DNA from: Adhaeribacter pallidiroseus
GTDB taxonomy: Bacteria; Bacteroidota; Bacteroidia; Cytophagales; Hymenobacteraceae
Length of the DNA: 64,000 bases
Assembly: GCF_003340495.1 (NCBI RefSeq)
Contig: NZ_QASA01000001.1
Coordinates: 2,170,001-2,234,000 of the forward strand
Reading direction: 5' to 3'
Part shown: positions 18,124 through 27,060 of the stretch, in pieces
How positions within the stretch are numbered: the first letter of the stretch is position 1
Layout of the letters: the number at the start of each line of letters is the position of its first letter
Translations under genes and position numbers: made by a program
The notes under the pieces: generated by a model
The model's input: the letters and a program-made list of their open reading frames with translations, nothing else
What the model was told of the DNA's origin: nothing
Database searches by the model: none

Positions 18124-18699
18124 GTGCTGGAAAAAATTAAACAACTTGACCAGGAATGGTTCTTGACGATTAATGGCTACCATTCCAGTTTTTGGGACCC
18201 TATTATGGTGGCTATTTCGGACCGACTGTTCTGGATTCCTTTTTATTTAATTTTAGCTGCCTATTTAATTTACCGGCACCGGCGGCAGAGTATCCTGATG
18301 TTTTTGGCTATAGGTTTAGCATTACTCGCCGCCGATGGTATTTCATCACGCTTTATTAAGCCGTATTTTGCCCGATTGCGGCCCTGCCACGATGCTACTT
18401 TATCCGAAACCATTAATATTGTAGGGGGTTGCGGGGGTAAGTTCGGCTTTTTATCGTCGCACGCGGCTAATACGTTTGCCATTGCCATGCTGTTCGCGCT
18501 CATGCTGCCGGATCGATACCGTTATTTTAAAATTTTTGCCTTTATCTGGGCGGTAGCCATCTCGTATAGTCGCGTTTACTTGGGGGTGCATTTTCCCGGG
18601 GATGTACTGGGTGGAGCCGTTTTGGGCATTGTACTGGGTCTTATATTCGGCTTTTTATTCCGCAAGCTCCTGGTGCGTCATCCTTATTTTACCAGGTAA
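18124..18699 (+). CDS. PAP2-family membrane phosphatase
   Basis: 191 residues from a GTG start. It has several membrane helices and the three PAP2 catalytic motifs: KPYFARLRPC (KX6RP), LSSHAAN (a PSGH-like motif with Ser-Ser-His) and SYSRVYLGVHFPGD (SRX5HX3D). Such enzymes remove phosphate from lipid pyrophosphates or phosphatidate; a role in undecaprenyl pyrophosphate recycling or lipid A dephosphorylation is possible but the substrate cannot be read from sequence. No partner genes adjoin it except a downstream acetyltransferase 26 bases away, which may share its transcript. Confidence 0.92.
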   Translation: MLEKIKQLDQEWFLTINGYHSSFWDPIMVAISDRLFWIPFYLILAAYLIYRHRRQSILMFLAIGLALLAADGISSRFIKPYFARLRPCHDATLSETINIVGGCGGKFGFLSSHAANTFAIAMLFALMLPDRYRYFKIFAFIWAVAISYSRVYLGVHFPGDVLGGAVLGIVLGLIFGFLFRKLLVRHPYFTR

Positions 18700-18725
18700 T
18701 TTTAAAAAAATTTAACCGGTTCTAT

Positions 18726-19142
18726 ATGAATACCAATTTTTACGTATCAACAGAAAAAACTAAGTTAGACAAAAATGTAATAATTGATTTTCTGCAAAAT
18801 AAATCATACTGGGCAAAAACAAGAAGTAGAGAAACGATAGAGACGTCCATTGAAAACTCGTTTTGTTTTGGCATATATACTTTAAAAAATAAACAAGTTG
18901 GTTTTGCCCGGGTAATAACTGACTTTGGCGTTTTTTCCTGGCTATTGGATGTGTTTATTCTGGAGGAATATCAAAATAAAGGTTTAGGAAATTTTTTGCT
19001 GCAGGAAATAATGGCGCACCCTGATTTACAAGCAATTAAAAGATGGGGTTTAGGAACAAAAGATGCGCATGGCTTATATGAAAGATTTGGTTTTACTGCG
19101 TTGTCCGATCCGGGTATAATGATGGAAAAAATCAATAAATAG
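18726..19142 (+). CDS. GNAT-family N-acetyltransferase
   Basis: 138 residues covering one compact GNAT domain. The acetyl-CoA pyrophosphate-binding loop is at about residues 82-95 (EEYQNKGLGNFLLQEIM, a Q-x-x-G-x-G type motif), preceded by the beta strand SWLLDVFI and followed by AHGLYERFGFTAL, the usual C-terminal motif B. The start MNTNFYVSTEKTKLD gives a normal length. The acceptor substrate is unknown; neighbours (PAP2 phosphatase, TonB receptor) give no clue. Confidence 0.9.
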   Translation: MNTNFYVSTEKTKLDKNVIIDFLQNKSYWAKTRSRETIETSIENSFCFGIYTLKNKQVGFARVITDFGVFSWLLDVFILEEYQNKGLGNFLLQEIMAHPDLQAIKRWGLGTKDAHGLYERFGFTALSDPGIMMEKINK

Positions 19143-19326
19143 AGAAGCAGAAAATTTTAACAAAATTAGCTCAAGGGTTAATCACAACGGTTATTAAAAA
19201 ATAAAAAACTATTTACTCCTTTTTTGTTCTACAGTTTCCTTCATGAAGGATTACCTAACTTACTGGTAACTTTCCGGGCTGCAATTTGTTTAAATAACAA
19301 ATCTTTGTGCCGAACCACTCATACCT

Positions 19327-21684
19327 TTGAATAAGCTCTTTTTACTCTTACTTTTATTTATTTCGGGCTCCGTTTGGGGGCAGCAAAAATATACGCTTAG
19401 TGGTTATATTCGGGATGCCGCCTCGGGCGAAAGCTTAGTGGGGGCATCCGTACGCCTTCAACAAAACCCCAGTCAAGGGAGCGCGGCCAATAATTACGGC
19501 TTCTATTCCATTACCCTTGCTCCGGGAACCTACACCCTAATCGCGCAGTATTTAGGCTACCGCGCCCAGGAAATTAAAATTACCTTAACTTACAACCAGC
19601 AACAAGACATTCTGTTGGAGGTAGCCTCGGTGGAGGTAGAAGAAGTCGTGATCTCGGATAAGCGGCCCGATGAGCAGGTAAAAAGCACGCAACTCGGCCA
19701 GGTAGTTTTGCCTATCCAACAAATTAAAACTTTACCGGTATTATTTGGCGAAACCGATATTTTAAAAACCATTCAATTACTGCCCGGCATCAAGTCGGGT
19801 GGCGAGGGCAATACCGGATTTTACGTGCGCGGTGGTGGTGCCGATCAAAATTTAATTTTGCTCGACGAAGCGGTGGTGTATAATCCAGGTCATTTATTTA
19901 ATTTTTTCTCTGTGTTCAACGGCGATGCTATCCGCAACACCACGGTTATTAAAGGCAATATGCCAGCGCGCTACGGTAGTCGCTTAGCCTCCGTGATAGA
20001 CATCAGCATGAAAGAAGGAAACAAAGATCAGTTGCGGGCCGAAGGCGGCGTGGGTATAATTGCTTCCCGGTTTTTAGTAGAAGGCCCGCTGGCGCGGCAA
20101 AAAGCTTCCTTTATGCTTTCTGGTAGGCGAACTTATTTAGACGTGCTGGCCAATCCTTTTTTAAAAAATACTGCTCAAGGCGGAGTCCCCTACTCTTTTT
20201 ACGACTTAAACGGCAAGATTAATTATACTCTTTCGCGCCAAGACCGCTTATATTTAAGTGGTTACCTGGGCAACGATAAAGGAGCCTTTGACTTATCCGA
20301 TGGCCGCTTTCAGGCAGATTTTGATTGGGGAAATAAAATAGCCGTGGCGCGTTGGAATCATCTTTTTTCTGATAAGCTGTTCTTAAATGTATCCGGCATT
20401 TATAACCAATACCGCTTTATTTTTGATTCGCACTTTGATAATTACAGTTCTAAACTAGATACCGGCGTAAAAGATGTGGGTGTAAAAGTAGATTTTGATT
20501 ATTACCCTTCCGTGCGGCACACACTGCAATACGGCTTGCACCTTACCCGGCATTTAGTAACTCCTCGGACGGGCACCGCCCAAACCGAAGAAGGAGTAGA
20601 TTTTTCGACGGATCGGGTTCGCCGCAAGCAAGTATACGAAGCTGCCGTCTACGTTTCGGATGATTGGGCCGTATCGGAACGATTAGCTTTGAATATAGGC
20701 TTGCGCCTGAGTGGTTTGCGCCAAACCGGACCTTTTACCCAGTTTAACTTTAACCAAACGGGCCGCCTGGTTGATTCTGTTACCTATGCCGCCAACCAAA
20801 AAGTAAAAGATTACCTGGCCTGGGAGCCGCGATTTTCCTGGCGGTATTCTGTTTCTAAAACCGCCTCGGTAAAGGCAGGAATATCCCGGAATGCGCAGTA
20901 TTTGCATTTAGTGTCTAACGCCTATACCGCTTTGCCCGTTGATATTTGGGTACCGAGTTCGGCTTTGGTAAAACCGCAGTTTTCGTGGCAATATGCGGGC
21001 GGGTATTTTCAAAATTTTAAAAATAATGCCTACGAAGCTTCTGTGGAAGTGTATTACAAGACCCTGGATAACCAACTGGAATACCGCGAAGGCTACGTGC
21101 CCGGTCCTTTAAATAAAGATTTAGAGTACGAGTTTGTAGTGGGCCATGGACGCTCATACGGGGCTGAGTTTTTTATCCGGAAAAATCAGGGCAAGTGGCA
21201 AGGTTGGTTAGGTTATGCTGTCGCACGTACTACCCGCACTTTCCCGGATTTAAATAACGGAAAAGCTTTTCCGGCCCGTTCTGACCGGCGCCACGACTTG
21301 TCTTTGGTAACTTCCTATCAGTATAATACGAACTGGACCTTGGGCGGAACTTTTACTTTAGGCACTGGCCAATCGGTAACTTTACCCGAACGGCGTTACG
21401 TGATCGAAGATGCCGTTATTTACCAATACGGAGCTCGTAATGGTTTCCGGATGCAGCCCACTCACCGTTTAGACTTATCGGCCACTTACCAGAAAAAAAA
21501 GCCGGGTTGGTTGCAAACCAGCTGGACTTTTGCCGTTTATAATGCCTACGGCCGGCATAATCCTTTCTTTTATTACATCGATAACGAGGGAAGCCCTTAC
21601 GCCGATTCTTTAACCATGCAGGCTAAAAAAGTAAGTGTGTTTCCTTTTCCAATACCCTCGGTAACTTGGAATTTTAGTTTCTGA
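19327..21684 (+). CDS. TonB-dependent outer-membrane receptor with N-terminal carboxypeptidase-like domain
   Basis: 785 residues from a TTG start (NKLFLLLLLFISGSVWGQ is a good signal peptide and no ATG lies upstream in frame). Residues about 21-105 are a CarboxypepD-regulatory-like domain (LSGYIRDAASGESLVGASV), typical of Bacteroidota receptors. The plug follows (LPVLFGETDILKTIQLLPG, GFYVRGGGADQNLILLDEAV, about residues 130-235), then the 22-strand barrel, ending in a strand (VTWNFSF) with terminal Phe. Uptake is powered by TonB-ExbB-ExbD. The gene two bases downstream codes a DUF4249 lipoprotein, a standing partner of this receptor type; the ligand is unknown. Confidence 0.95.
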   Translation: MNKLFLLLLLFISGSVWGQQKYTLSGYIRDAASGESLVGASVRLQQNPSQGSAANNYGFYSITLAPGTYTLIAQYLGYRAQEIKITLTYNQQQDILLEVASVEVEEVVISDKRPDEQVKSTQLGQVVLPIQQIKTLPVLFGETDILKTIQLLPGIKSGGEGNTGFYVRGGGADQNLILLDEAVVYNPGHLFNFFSVFNGDAIRNTTVIKGNMPARYGSRLASVIDISMKEGNKDQLRAEGGVGIIASRFLVEGPLARQKASFMLSGRRTYLDVLANPFLKNTAQGGVPYSFYDLNGKINYTLSRQDRLYLSGYLGNDKGAFDLSDGRFQADFDWGNKIAVARWNHLFSDKLFLNVSGIYNQYRFIFDSHFDNYSSKLDTGVKDVGVKVDFDYYPSVRHTLQYGLHLTRHLVTPRTGTAQTEEGVDFSTDRVRRKQVYEAAVYVSDDWAVSERLALNIGLRLSGLRQTGPFTQFNFNQTGRLVDSVTYAANQKVKDYLAWEPRFSWRYSVSKTASVKAGISRNAQYLHLVSNAYTALPVDIWVPSSALVKPQFSWQYAGGYFQNFKNNAYEASVEVYYKTLDNQLEYREGYVPGPLNKDLEYEFVVGHGRSYGAEFFIRKNQGKWQGWLGYAVARTTRTFPDLNNGKAFPARSDRRHDLSLVTSYQYNTNWTLGGTFTLGTGQSVTLPERRYVIEDAVIYQYGARNGFRMQPTHRLDLSATYQKKKPGWLQTSWTFAVYNAYGRHNPFFYYIDNEGSPYADSLTMQAKKVSVFPFPIPSVTWNFSF

Positions 21685-21686
21685 AC

Positions 21687-22622
21687 ATGAAGTTTTTTTT
21701 AAATTTTTGGTTAAATCTAAGCTGTAGTTTATTGCTGATTAGTTGCGAAGAAGATATTGCCATTGATTTGGCCGCGGGCGAAGAAAAATTTGTGGTGCAG
21801 GGCCATATCGAGCAAAATGCGCCACCGTATGTTATTTTGAGCCGCAGTATTCCGGTATTTGGTTCGGCCGTAACCGAGGCATTTGTAAATGCTATTGTGC
21901 ACCGGGCTGCCATTACAATACGGTCTGCCGGTAGGGTTTACCCTTTGCAAGAAGTGCTGCTCACTAGCTTACCCACTGACCAGCAACAAATTATTAGTGA
22001 ACAGTTTGGCTTTCCTCTGCCCATTGAAACCAATTCGCCGCTAGCGAAAGTAACCGTTTATACTTCTCCGGATTTAAAAGGCGAAATTGGAAATACCTAC
22101 CACCTGCAAATTACCGCGGAAGGTAAGACCTTAAGTGCCACTACCACCATACCCACTCCTACGCCGGTAGATTCTTTGTGGTTTCGGCCGCATCCTAATC
22201 CTAAAAACGATAGCTTGGTAACGTTGTGGTACCGGTACCCGGATCCCGATACGTTAGGTAATAACGTCCGGTTTTTTACCAGCCGGCCATCCGAACCGTT
22301 TTACCCCGGCTACCAGGCTTCGGTGTTAACCGATGAATTTGTAAATGGCCGCACTATTGAATTTCCTTTAGAACGGGGTTACCCGAAATCCGCGAAAGTA
22401 GACCTGGAAACCTACAGTTATTTTAAAAAAGGCGATACGGTGCGTTTAAAATGGGCCGCGATCGACTACCAACATTACCAATTCTGGTTTACGCTGGAGG
22501 CCGACCGGGCCAGCAATGGTAATCCCTTCGGCTTTCCGACTACCGTGCGCTCTAATGTTACCGGTGGCTTAGGAATATGGGGCGGTTACGGGGTAAGCCG
22601 GCATACGGTAATCAGCCGCTAA
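21687..22622 (+). CDS. DUF4249-family lipoprotein, receptor partner
   Basis: 311 residues; signal peptide with lipobox (LLLISC, Cys about residue 20), then EEDIAIDL and FVVQGHIEQNAPPYVILSRS, which are characteristic of DUF4249 proteins. The start is two bases after the receptor stop, so the pair is surely one operon. By analogy with other receptor-lipoprotein pairs it probably sits on the outer membrane and helps capture the receptor's ligand (inference). The start of extended family C repeats follows directly. Confidence 0.88.
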   Translation: MKFFLNFWLNLSCSLLLISCEEDIAIDLAAGEEKFVVQGHIEQNAPPYVILSRSIPVFGSAVTEAFVNAIVHRAAITIRSAGRVYPLQEVLLTSLPTDQQQIISEQFGFPLPIETNSPLAKVTVYTSPDLKGEIGNTYHLQITAEGKTLSATTTIPTPTPVDSLWFRPHPNPKNDSLVTLWYRYPDPDTLGNNVRFFTSRPSEPFYPGYQASVLTDEFVNGRTIEFPLERGYPKSAKVDLETYSYFKKGDTVRLKWAAIDYQHYQFWFTLEADRASNGNPFGFPTTVRSNVTGGLGIWGGYGVSRHTVISR

Positions 22623-23033
22623 TTGGTTGCAGGTTGGAAAGTTGCAGGTTACAGGTTACAGGTTGCAAATTACAGGTTGGAAGGTTATAAAGTTGAAAGG
22701 TTGGAAGGTTGGAAATAATCGGATTCGTTGTGCTTAGAGTTAGCGCAGCGTTCTAAGTACTTTTGGTGCAGCCAATCTCTGATTGGCGTTTACACGAACT
22801 CTCCGTATAACGAAGTAATATTTTCAAGATTACGCAAATCATAAATGGCTGTCCGGATAATACTAAGAGCCTGATTTTTTAAATTTTATTATTCGAACAA
22901 CGAGCAACCAATAACGAACTCCGCAGGTTTGCATTTGGGCAATACTTTACACGGGTTATCTTAAACTTTTTTAAAAAAATAAACCTTACCTTAACTAGCC
23001 CGCGTATGGGTAATATCACCAATAAATAAACTT
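22623..23033. other. Repeat-filled intergenic region
   Basis: 22624-22720 is a family C tract (GGTTGCAGGTTGGAAAG and variants). Two small palindromes follow: CTTAGA/TCTAAG near 22732-22757 and GCCAATC-TCT-GATTGGC at 22771-22787. Near 22897 comes the motif AACAACGAGCAAC, also found near 40970. No coding frame of note. Confidence 0.55.
22624..22720 (+). repeat. Family C low-complexity tract
   Basis: About 95 bases made of variants of GGTTGCAGGTT, GGTTACAGGTT and GGTTGGAAGGTT, beginning two bases after the DUF4249 gene stop. Confidence 0.65.
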
Positions 23034-23300
23034 ATGAGCGAAACAAAAAAAACCACTAACCGCAAAGAAATTGAAAAATGGGCCGAGCAACACGGCGGCG
23101 TTCCGTCTATAATAAAAGGTACCGAAGATGATGGAAAAGGTGACGGCGTCCTGCGCATCCATTTCCCAAAGAAAAGCAAAGATAACGACAGTTTCGAGGA
23201 AATTAGTTGGGACGAATTCTTCAAAGAATTTGAGGCTAAAAAGTTAGCCATCCTCCTCAGCGAAGACAGCAACTTCAGCAAACTCGTAAAGCGCGACTAA
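23034..23300 (+). CDS. Small conserved hypothetical protein (often mislabelled 1,4-alpha-glucan branching enzyme)
   Basis: 88 residues without signal peptide or membrane segment. The layout KEIEKWAEQHGGVPSIIKGT, then VLRIHFP, then EEISWDEFFKEFEAKKLA, then LSEDSNF is that of a widespread small protein family that databases commonly and wrongly name after glycogen branching enzyme, which is a much larger protein. Function is unknown to me; the short acidic fold suggests a binding or regulatory protein. It is followed by a bidirectional terminator shared with the convergent ribE. Confidence 0.82.
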   Translation: MSETKKTTNRKEIEKWAEQHGGVPSIIKGTEDDGKGDGVLRIHFPKKSKDNDSFEEISWDEFFKEFEAKKLAILLSEDSNFSKLVKRD

Positions 23301-23329
23301 TCAAAGCGAATCATTCATTAATATACGAC

Positions 23330-23362
23330 AAATCCGGCGGATGTAAAACCGCCGGATTTTAC
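23330..23362. terminator. Hairpin terminator between the 88-aa gene and ribE
   Basis: Perfect 11-bp stem AAATCCGGCGG (23330-23340) and CCGCCGGATTT (23349-23359) with an 8-base loop and T tail; the A-rich left side lets it serve the opposite strand too. Confidence 0.85.
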
Positions 23363-23411
23363 TTGTAAAGCGTTGTTTTAAATTTTTTTATTTCTGCTAC
23401 CTTATCCGGGG

Positions 23412-23996
23412 CTATTTGCCTAAAAGTTTAGCTACGTATTTACCAATAATATCAAACTCCAGGTTTACGGTGCTGCCGGCCCGCACATTTTGCAGATTAG
23501 TGTGCTCATAAGTATACGGGATAATGGCTACCGAAAATTGATTACGCTGCGAATTAACTACTGTTAAACTAATCCCATTCACGCAAATAGAACCTTTTTC
23601 CACGATAATATTGCCCGCAGTAGTATCGTATGCAAAGGTATACAGCCAACTCCCGTTCTGATCAACTACCGCTAAGCAAGTACCTATCTGATCTACGTGG
23701 CCCTGTACTACGTGCCCGTCGAAGCGGCCATTGGCTTGCATGCAGCGTTCCAGATTTACCAAGTCGCCGGGGTGTAAGCTATTTAGATTGGTTTTCTGTA
23801 AGGTTTCCTGGATAGCCGTTACAGTGTATTCCTGGTTTTGAATAGCCACCACGGTTAAACAAACGCCATTGTGCGACACACTTTGGTCGATCTTTAACTC
23901 CGGGGTAATCTCCGCCTGTATGGTAAAATGTTTATTCGTATTTTCTGCCCGGATGCTTTTTACACGTCCGAGGGTTTCGATGATGCCGGTGAACAC
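23412..23996 (-). CDS. ribE: Riboflavin synthase, alpha chain
   Basis: 194 residues, near family length. It dismutates two 6,7-dimethyl-8-ribityllumazines to riboflavin. Two lumazine-binding domains are visible: residues about 1-97 starting MFTGIIETLGRV with SVSHNGVCLTVV, and about 98-194 with HVVQGHVDQIG, VEKGSICVNGISLTVV and FDIIGKYVAKLL. The MFTGI start and the repeated xxNGxxLTV motif are diagnostic. No other rib genes and no FMN riboswitch are nearby; the 90 bases upstream are AT-rich and plain. Confidence 0.97.
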   Translation of the reverse strand: MFTGIIETLGRVKSIRAENTNKHFTIQAEITPELKIDQSVSHNGVCLTVVAIQNQEYTVTAIQETLQKTNLNSLHPGDLVNLERCMQANGRFDGHVVQGHVDQIGTCLAVVDQNGSWLYTFAYDTTAGNIIVEKGSICVNGISLTVVNSQRNQFSVAIIPYTYEHTNLQNVRAGSTVNLEFDIIGKYVAKLLGK

Positions 23997-24084
23997 AATT
24001 GTATATTTTAAATTGAATTATTTTAACTACTATAATTAACTAAAACTAAATATCTAATTCGATGCATTAGATTTTCGACAGTTG

Positions 24085-24405
24085 CTAAAACACACTAATA
24101 CCAAACAGTATCAATATCAATAAACTTATTAATAATATGATTCCTGAAATTTTAATATAAGTAATTAAAGTAAGTTTAACTCCTTCCGAAATTTCTTTAT
24201 TGTCAGGATTGTTTTTATTGCCATAATTAGTTGCTAAATAGAGGCCACCGAAGATTAAAGGTATAGCAAATATAGTTATCTTAAAAAATGTAAAATCTGC
24301 ACTATTAGATATTTTCCAATTCCATTTAGATAAGCCTTGTATAAAACTACAGACCAACAATATCAATGATCCATTAAAAGTGAGATCGTGTGTTTTATTC
24401 CTCAT
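24085..24405 (-). CDS. Small three-helix membrane protein of unknown function
   Basis: 106 residues with three hydrophobic helices: about residues 12-25 (SLILLVCSFIQGL), 41-60 (FKITIFAIPLIFGGLYLA) and 83-105 (YIKISGIILLISLLILILFG). Codon use is more AT-rich than in neighbouring genes and the surrounding DNA (24000-24560) is AT-rich too, which may mean a recent arrival. I do not recognise the family. Confidence 0.6.
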   Translation of the reverse strand: MRNKTHDLTFNGSLILLVCSFIQGLSKWNWKISNSADFTFFKITIFAIPLIFGGLYLATNYGNKNNPDNKEISEGVKLTLITYIKISGIILLISLLILILFGISVF

Positions 24406-24555
24406 AGAGTATTAGTGAAATTAATCTATTTGAAATATAAATCTATCATTCTCTTTATAAAATAATGTTGTTAATAAAACGAACTTGTAATCTTAGAATA
24501 CACCTTATAAAGCTAGATTATTATAAACACATTGATTAACTTACTAATTCATCCA

Positions 24556-24584
24556 TAACCTGCAACTTGTCACCTGCAACTTTC
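24556..24584 (-). repeat. Family C tract next to the sugar transferase gene
   Basis: Reads ATAACCTGCAACTTGTCACC followed by TGCAACTT on the plus strand, just past the 3' end of the minus-strand gene at 24588. Confidence 0.5.
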
Positions 24585-24587
24585 AAT

Positions 24588-26027
24588 TTATTTCCCCCGG
24601 CCTTCCACAATCACTTTAATGGTATACAACAGCACCCGGAAATCCATGGCCAGCGACATGTTTTCGATGTATAAGATGTCGTATTTTAAGCGTTTTACCA
24701 TTTCCTCTACGTTTTGCGCATAGCCAAATTTTACTAAACCCAACGAAGTAATTCCGGGGCGCACCCGCAATAAGTGTTTGTATTGCGGAGCCGCCAGTAC
24801 AATTTGGTCGATAAAATATTGCCGTTCCGGCCGCGGGCCCACCAACGACATTTCTCCTACCAGCACATTATAAAACTGCGGCAATTCGTCGAGGCGTACT
24901 TTGCGCATAAAACGGCCCCAAGGGGTTACGCGGGGGTCCAGGTCCGAAGAAAGGGCCGGGCCGTTGGTTTCGGCATCGGCAAACATGCTCCGAAACTTAT
25001 AAATGTAAAAAGGGCGGCCGCTCTTGCCAATGCGTTCCTGGCGGTAAATAATATTACCCGGCGACGATAATTTTACCAATAAGGCAATTATAAAATACAC
25101 CCAGCAGAAAAAAAGCATAAAAAATAAAGAAACAGCAATGTCCGCAGCTCGTTTCAAGATTTCCTGCCAGACCGGCATTAAGTCTTGTTTTACTTCAATC
25201 AGCGGCGTACCGAATAAGTGATTTACCTTAACGGAGCCCAGTAAAATCTGGTAAACATCGGGCAATATGCTGATGCGTACATTTTCGCCTTCGAGTAAAC
25301 TTAAAATTTCGGTAATTTTTTCGTGCTCCTGTGGTTCAATGGCAATAATTACTTCTTCGATCTGGTGTAATTTAATTAAATCAGCAATAGCGCGGTAAGG
25401 ACCCAAATTGCATAATTCGTCTTCGTAAAAATGGCCGAAAGAATCAAACACGTGCACAAAACCTTTTATTTGTAAGCCTAAGTGGCGGTTGTTTTTTTCC
25501 AGTTCTTTGTAAACATCCCGGGCATTGCTGTTGGAGCCAATAATTAAGGTATTAAAATAAACTTTGCCTTGTTTTACTAAATTCTGGTTGTGGGTAATGG
25601 CTAGGGTTTTACATAAAGCCGAGGTAAAAAAATGAACAAATAAATAGGTGGCAATGGTTTTATAATAAGCCTGGTAATTATAAACGCCTTCATCGTCCAG
25701 GAGTAATACAAAAAAAATAATAACACCCCCAACGAACGAAATTTGCGCCAGGTTTAAGATTTCCTTCACCCGGGATTTGCGAAATACTTCGCGGTACTGA
25801 CCCGTTAAAGCGTACAATAAAGTCCAGAAAGAAGCAATAATGGCGGCATTACTCAGCAAGGACCACGGGAGATGAATCACTCCTTCCTCCAGAATAATTT
25901 TGCGGAGAATAAAAAACAGAACCCAAGCCAAAAAAGCGGCTATGAAGTCGGTGAATACAAAAGTTATCTTGTTTACTTTACGCACAAACAGCGTTTTAAA
26001 AAAATGGTAGCCGTAAATGAAAGGCAC
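24588..26027 (-). CDS. Polyprenyl-phosphate sugar-1-phosphate transferase (exopolysaccharide initiation)
   Basis: 479 residues from a GTG start. The N-terminal half has four or five membrane helices (FIAAFLAWVLFFILRK, NAAIIASFWTLLYAL, GGVIIFFVLLLDD) and a CoA-binding-like/Rossmann region (NTLIIGSNSNARDVYKEL). The C-terminal ~200 residues are the bacterial sugar transferase domain: KRAADIAVSL, then RQERIGKSGRPFYIYKFRSM, RKVRLDELPQFYNVL, GEMSLVGPRPERQYF and RPGITSL. It loads a sugar phosphate onto undecaprenyl phosphate to start exopolysaccharide or O-antigen units. It stands alone here with no other polysaccharide genes, so it may act for a cluster elsewhere. Confidence 0.93.
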   Translation of the reverse strand: MPFIYGYHFFKTLFVRKVNKITFVFTDFIAAFLAWVLFFILRKIILEEGVIHLPWSLLSNAAIIASFWTLLYALTGQYREVFRKSRVKEILNLAQISFVGGVIIFFVLLLDDEGVYNYQAYYKTIATYLFVHFFTSALCKTLAITHNQNLVKQGKVYFNTLIIGSNSNARDVYKELEKNNRHLGLQIKGFVHVFDSFGHFYEDELCNLGPYRAIADLIKLHQIEEVIIAIEPQEHEKITEILSLLEGENVRISILPDVYQILLGSVKVNHLFGTPLIEVKQDLMPVWQEILKRAADIAVSLFFMLFFCWVYFIIALLVKLSSPGNIIYRQERIGKSGRPFYIYKFRSMFADAETNGPALSSDLDPRVTPWGRFMRKVRLDELPQFYNVLVGEMSLVGPRPERQYFIDQIVLAAPQYKHLLRVRPGITSLGLVKFGYAQNVEEMVKRLKYDILYIENMSLAMDFRVLLYTIKVIVEGRGK

Positions 26028-26239
26028 TTACAACGCGGTAGCTAGCACAGATGCCAAGGGTAAAATTTGATAATACCGTTAACCTCATTTTTTATATCTA
26101 ACCAGATTCCTAATTTCGCGGTTTAATTGCTTAAGAAATAAAGCCAAACCTGCAGAAGTGCCTTTTAAAATCTTGTTTTCAAAATTAACGGTAATTTCTT
26201 AACCGGAAAAAGAATTATTTATTTACTAATTTTTAACGC

Positions 26240-26893
26240 ATGCATACAGATACGTACCGGCACAAAGGAATGCGCAAAGTTCTGGTAAAACTCCTGAAAG
26301 AAAAAGGAATTACAGACGAGCGGGTTTTACAAGCCATTGCCAAAGTGCCCCGGCATTTTTTCTTTGAAAAAATGTTTCTGGAACATGCCTATCAGGATAA
26401 AGCTTTTCCGATTGGGGAGGGCCAAACCATTTCGCAGCCGTATACGGTGGCTTACCAAACCGAATTATTACAATTAAACTCCCACGACAAGGTTCTAGAA
26501 ATTGGCACGGGGTCGGGTTACCAATGTTGCATTTTGCTCGAGATAACGCCCTACGTGTATACCATTGAATACAACCAGGTTTTATTTCAGAAAGCATTGC
26601 AATTTTTTAAAAAAAACAACTTAAACCCACATACTTTCTGCGGCGACGGCTCGGAAGGTTTGCCCCAGGAGGCTCCTTTCGATAAAATTCTGGTAACCGC
26701 GGGGGCACCTGTTATTCCCAAAAGTTTACTGGCGCAATTAAAAGTAGGCGGGGCTTTAGTTATTCCGGTCGGCGATGAACAAAGCCAGAAAATGGTGCGC
26801 GTCGTGCGGGAAACCAGCGATGAATTTACCCGCGAAGTATTTAATAATTTTAAATTTGTGCCCCTATTGGGCAAATCAGGCTGGAATAAGTAA
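26240..26893 (+). CDS. pcm: Protein-L-isoaspartate O-methyltransferase
   Basis: 217 residues. It methylates isoaspartyl residues of aged proteins with SAM so they can be repaired. Visible motifs: the family-specific IGEGQTISQPYTVAYQTELL (about residues 55-74), SAM motif I VLEIGTGSGYQCCIL, motif II-like DKILVTAGAPVIP and the C-terminal LKVGGALVIPVGDEQSQ. Length and start are normal. It is monocistronic and divergent from the sugar transferase across a 212-base gap that shows no clear promoter box. Confidence 0.96.
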   Translation: MHTDTYRHKGMRKVLVKLLKEKGITDERVLQAIAKVPRHFFFEKMFLEHAYQDKAFPIGEGQTISQPYTVAYQTELLQLNSHDKVLEIGTGSGYQCCILLEITPYVYTIEYNQVLFQKALQFFKKNNLNPHTFCGDGSEGLPQEAPFDKILVTAGAPVIPKSLLAQLKVGGALVIPVGDEQSQKMVRVVRETSDEFTREVFNNFKFVPLLGKSGWNK

Positions 26894-27035
26894 GGTTTTG
26901 GAGTTATGAGTTTCAAGTTATGAATTAAGAGTTATACGTTCTCTGATCTCTAAATATAATAATTGTAGGTAACTGCTAAATGGTACTTGGTAAATGGTAA
27001 ATGCCAAGGGGTAAATGGTACTTGTTAAAATTAGG

Positions 27036-27043
27036 TATATTTG
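27036..27043 (+). promoter_or_regulatory. -7 box TATATTTG before the thioesterase gene
   Basis: Matches TAnnTTTG and lies 17 bases before the ATG, implying a very short leader. No TTG is at the right distance for a -33 element, so only the -7 half is supported. Confidence 0.35.
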
Positions 27044-27060
27044 CGGCATAAATCGTATGT

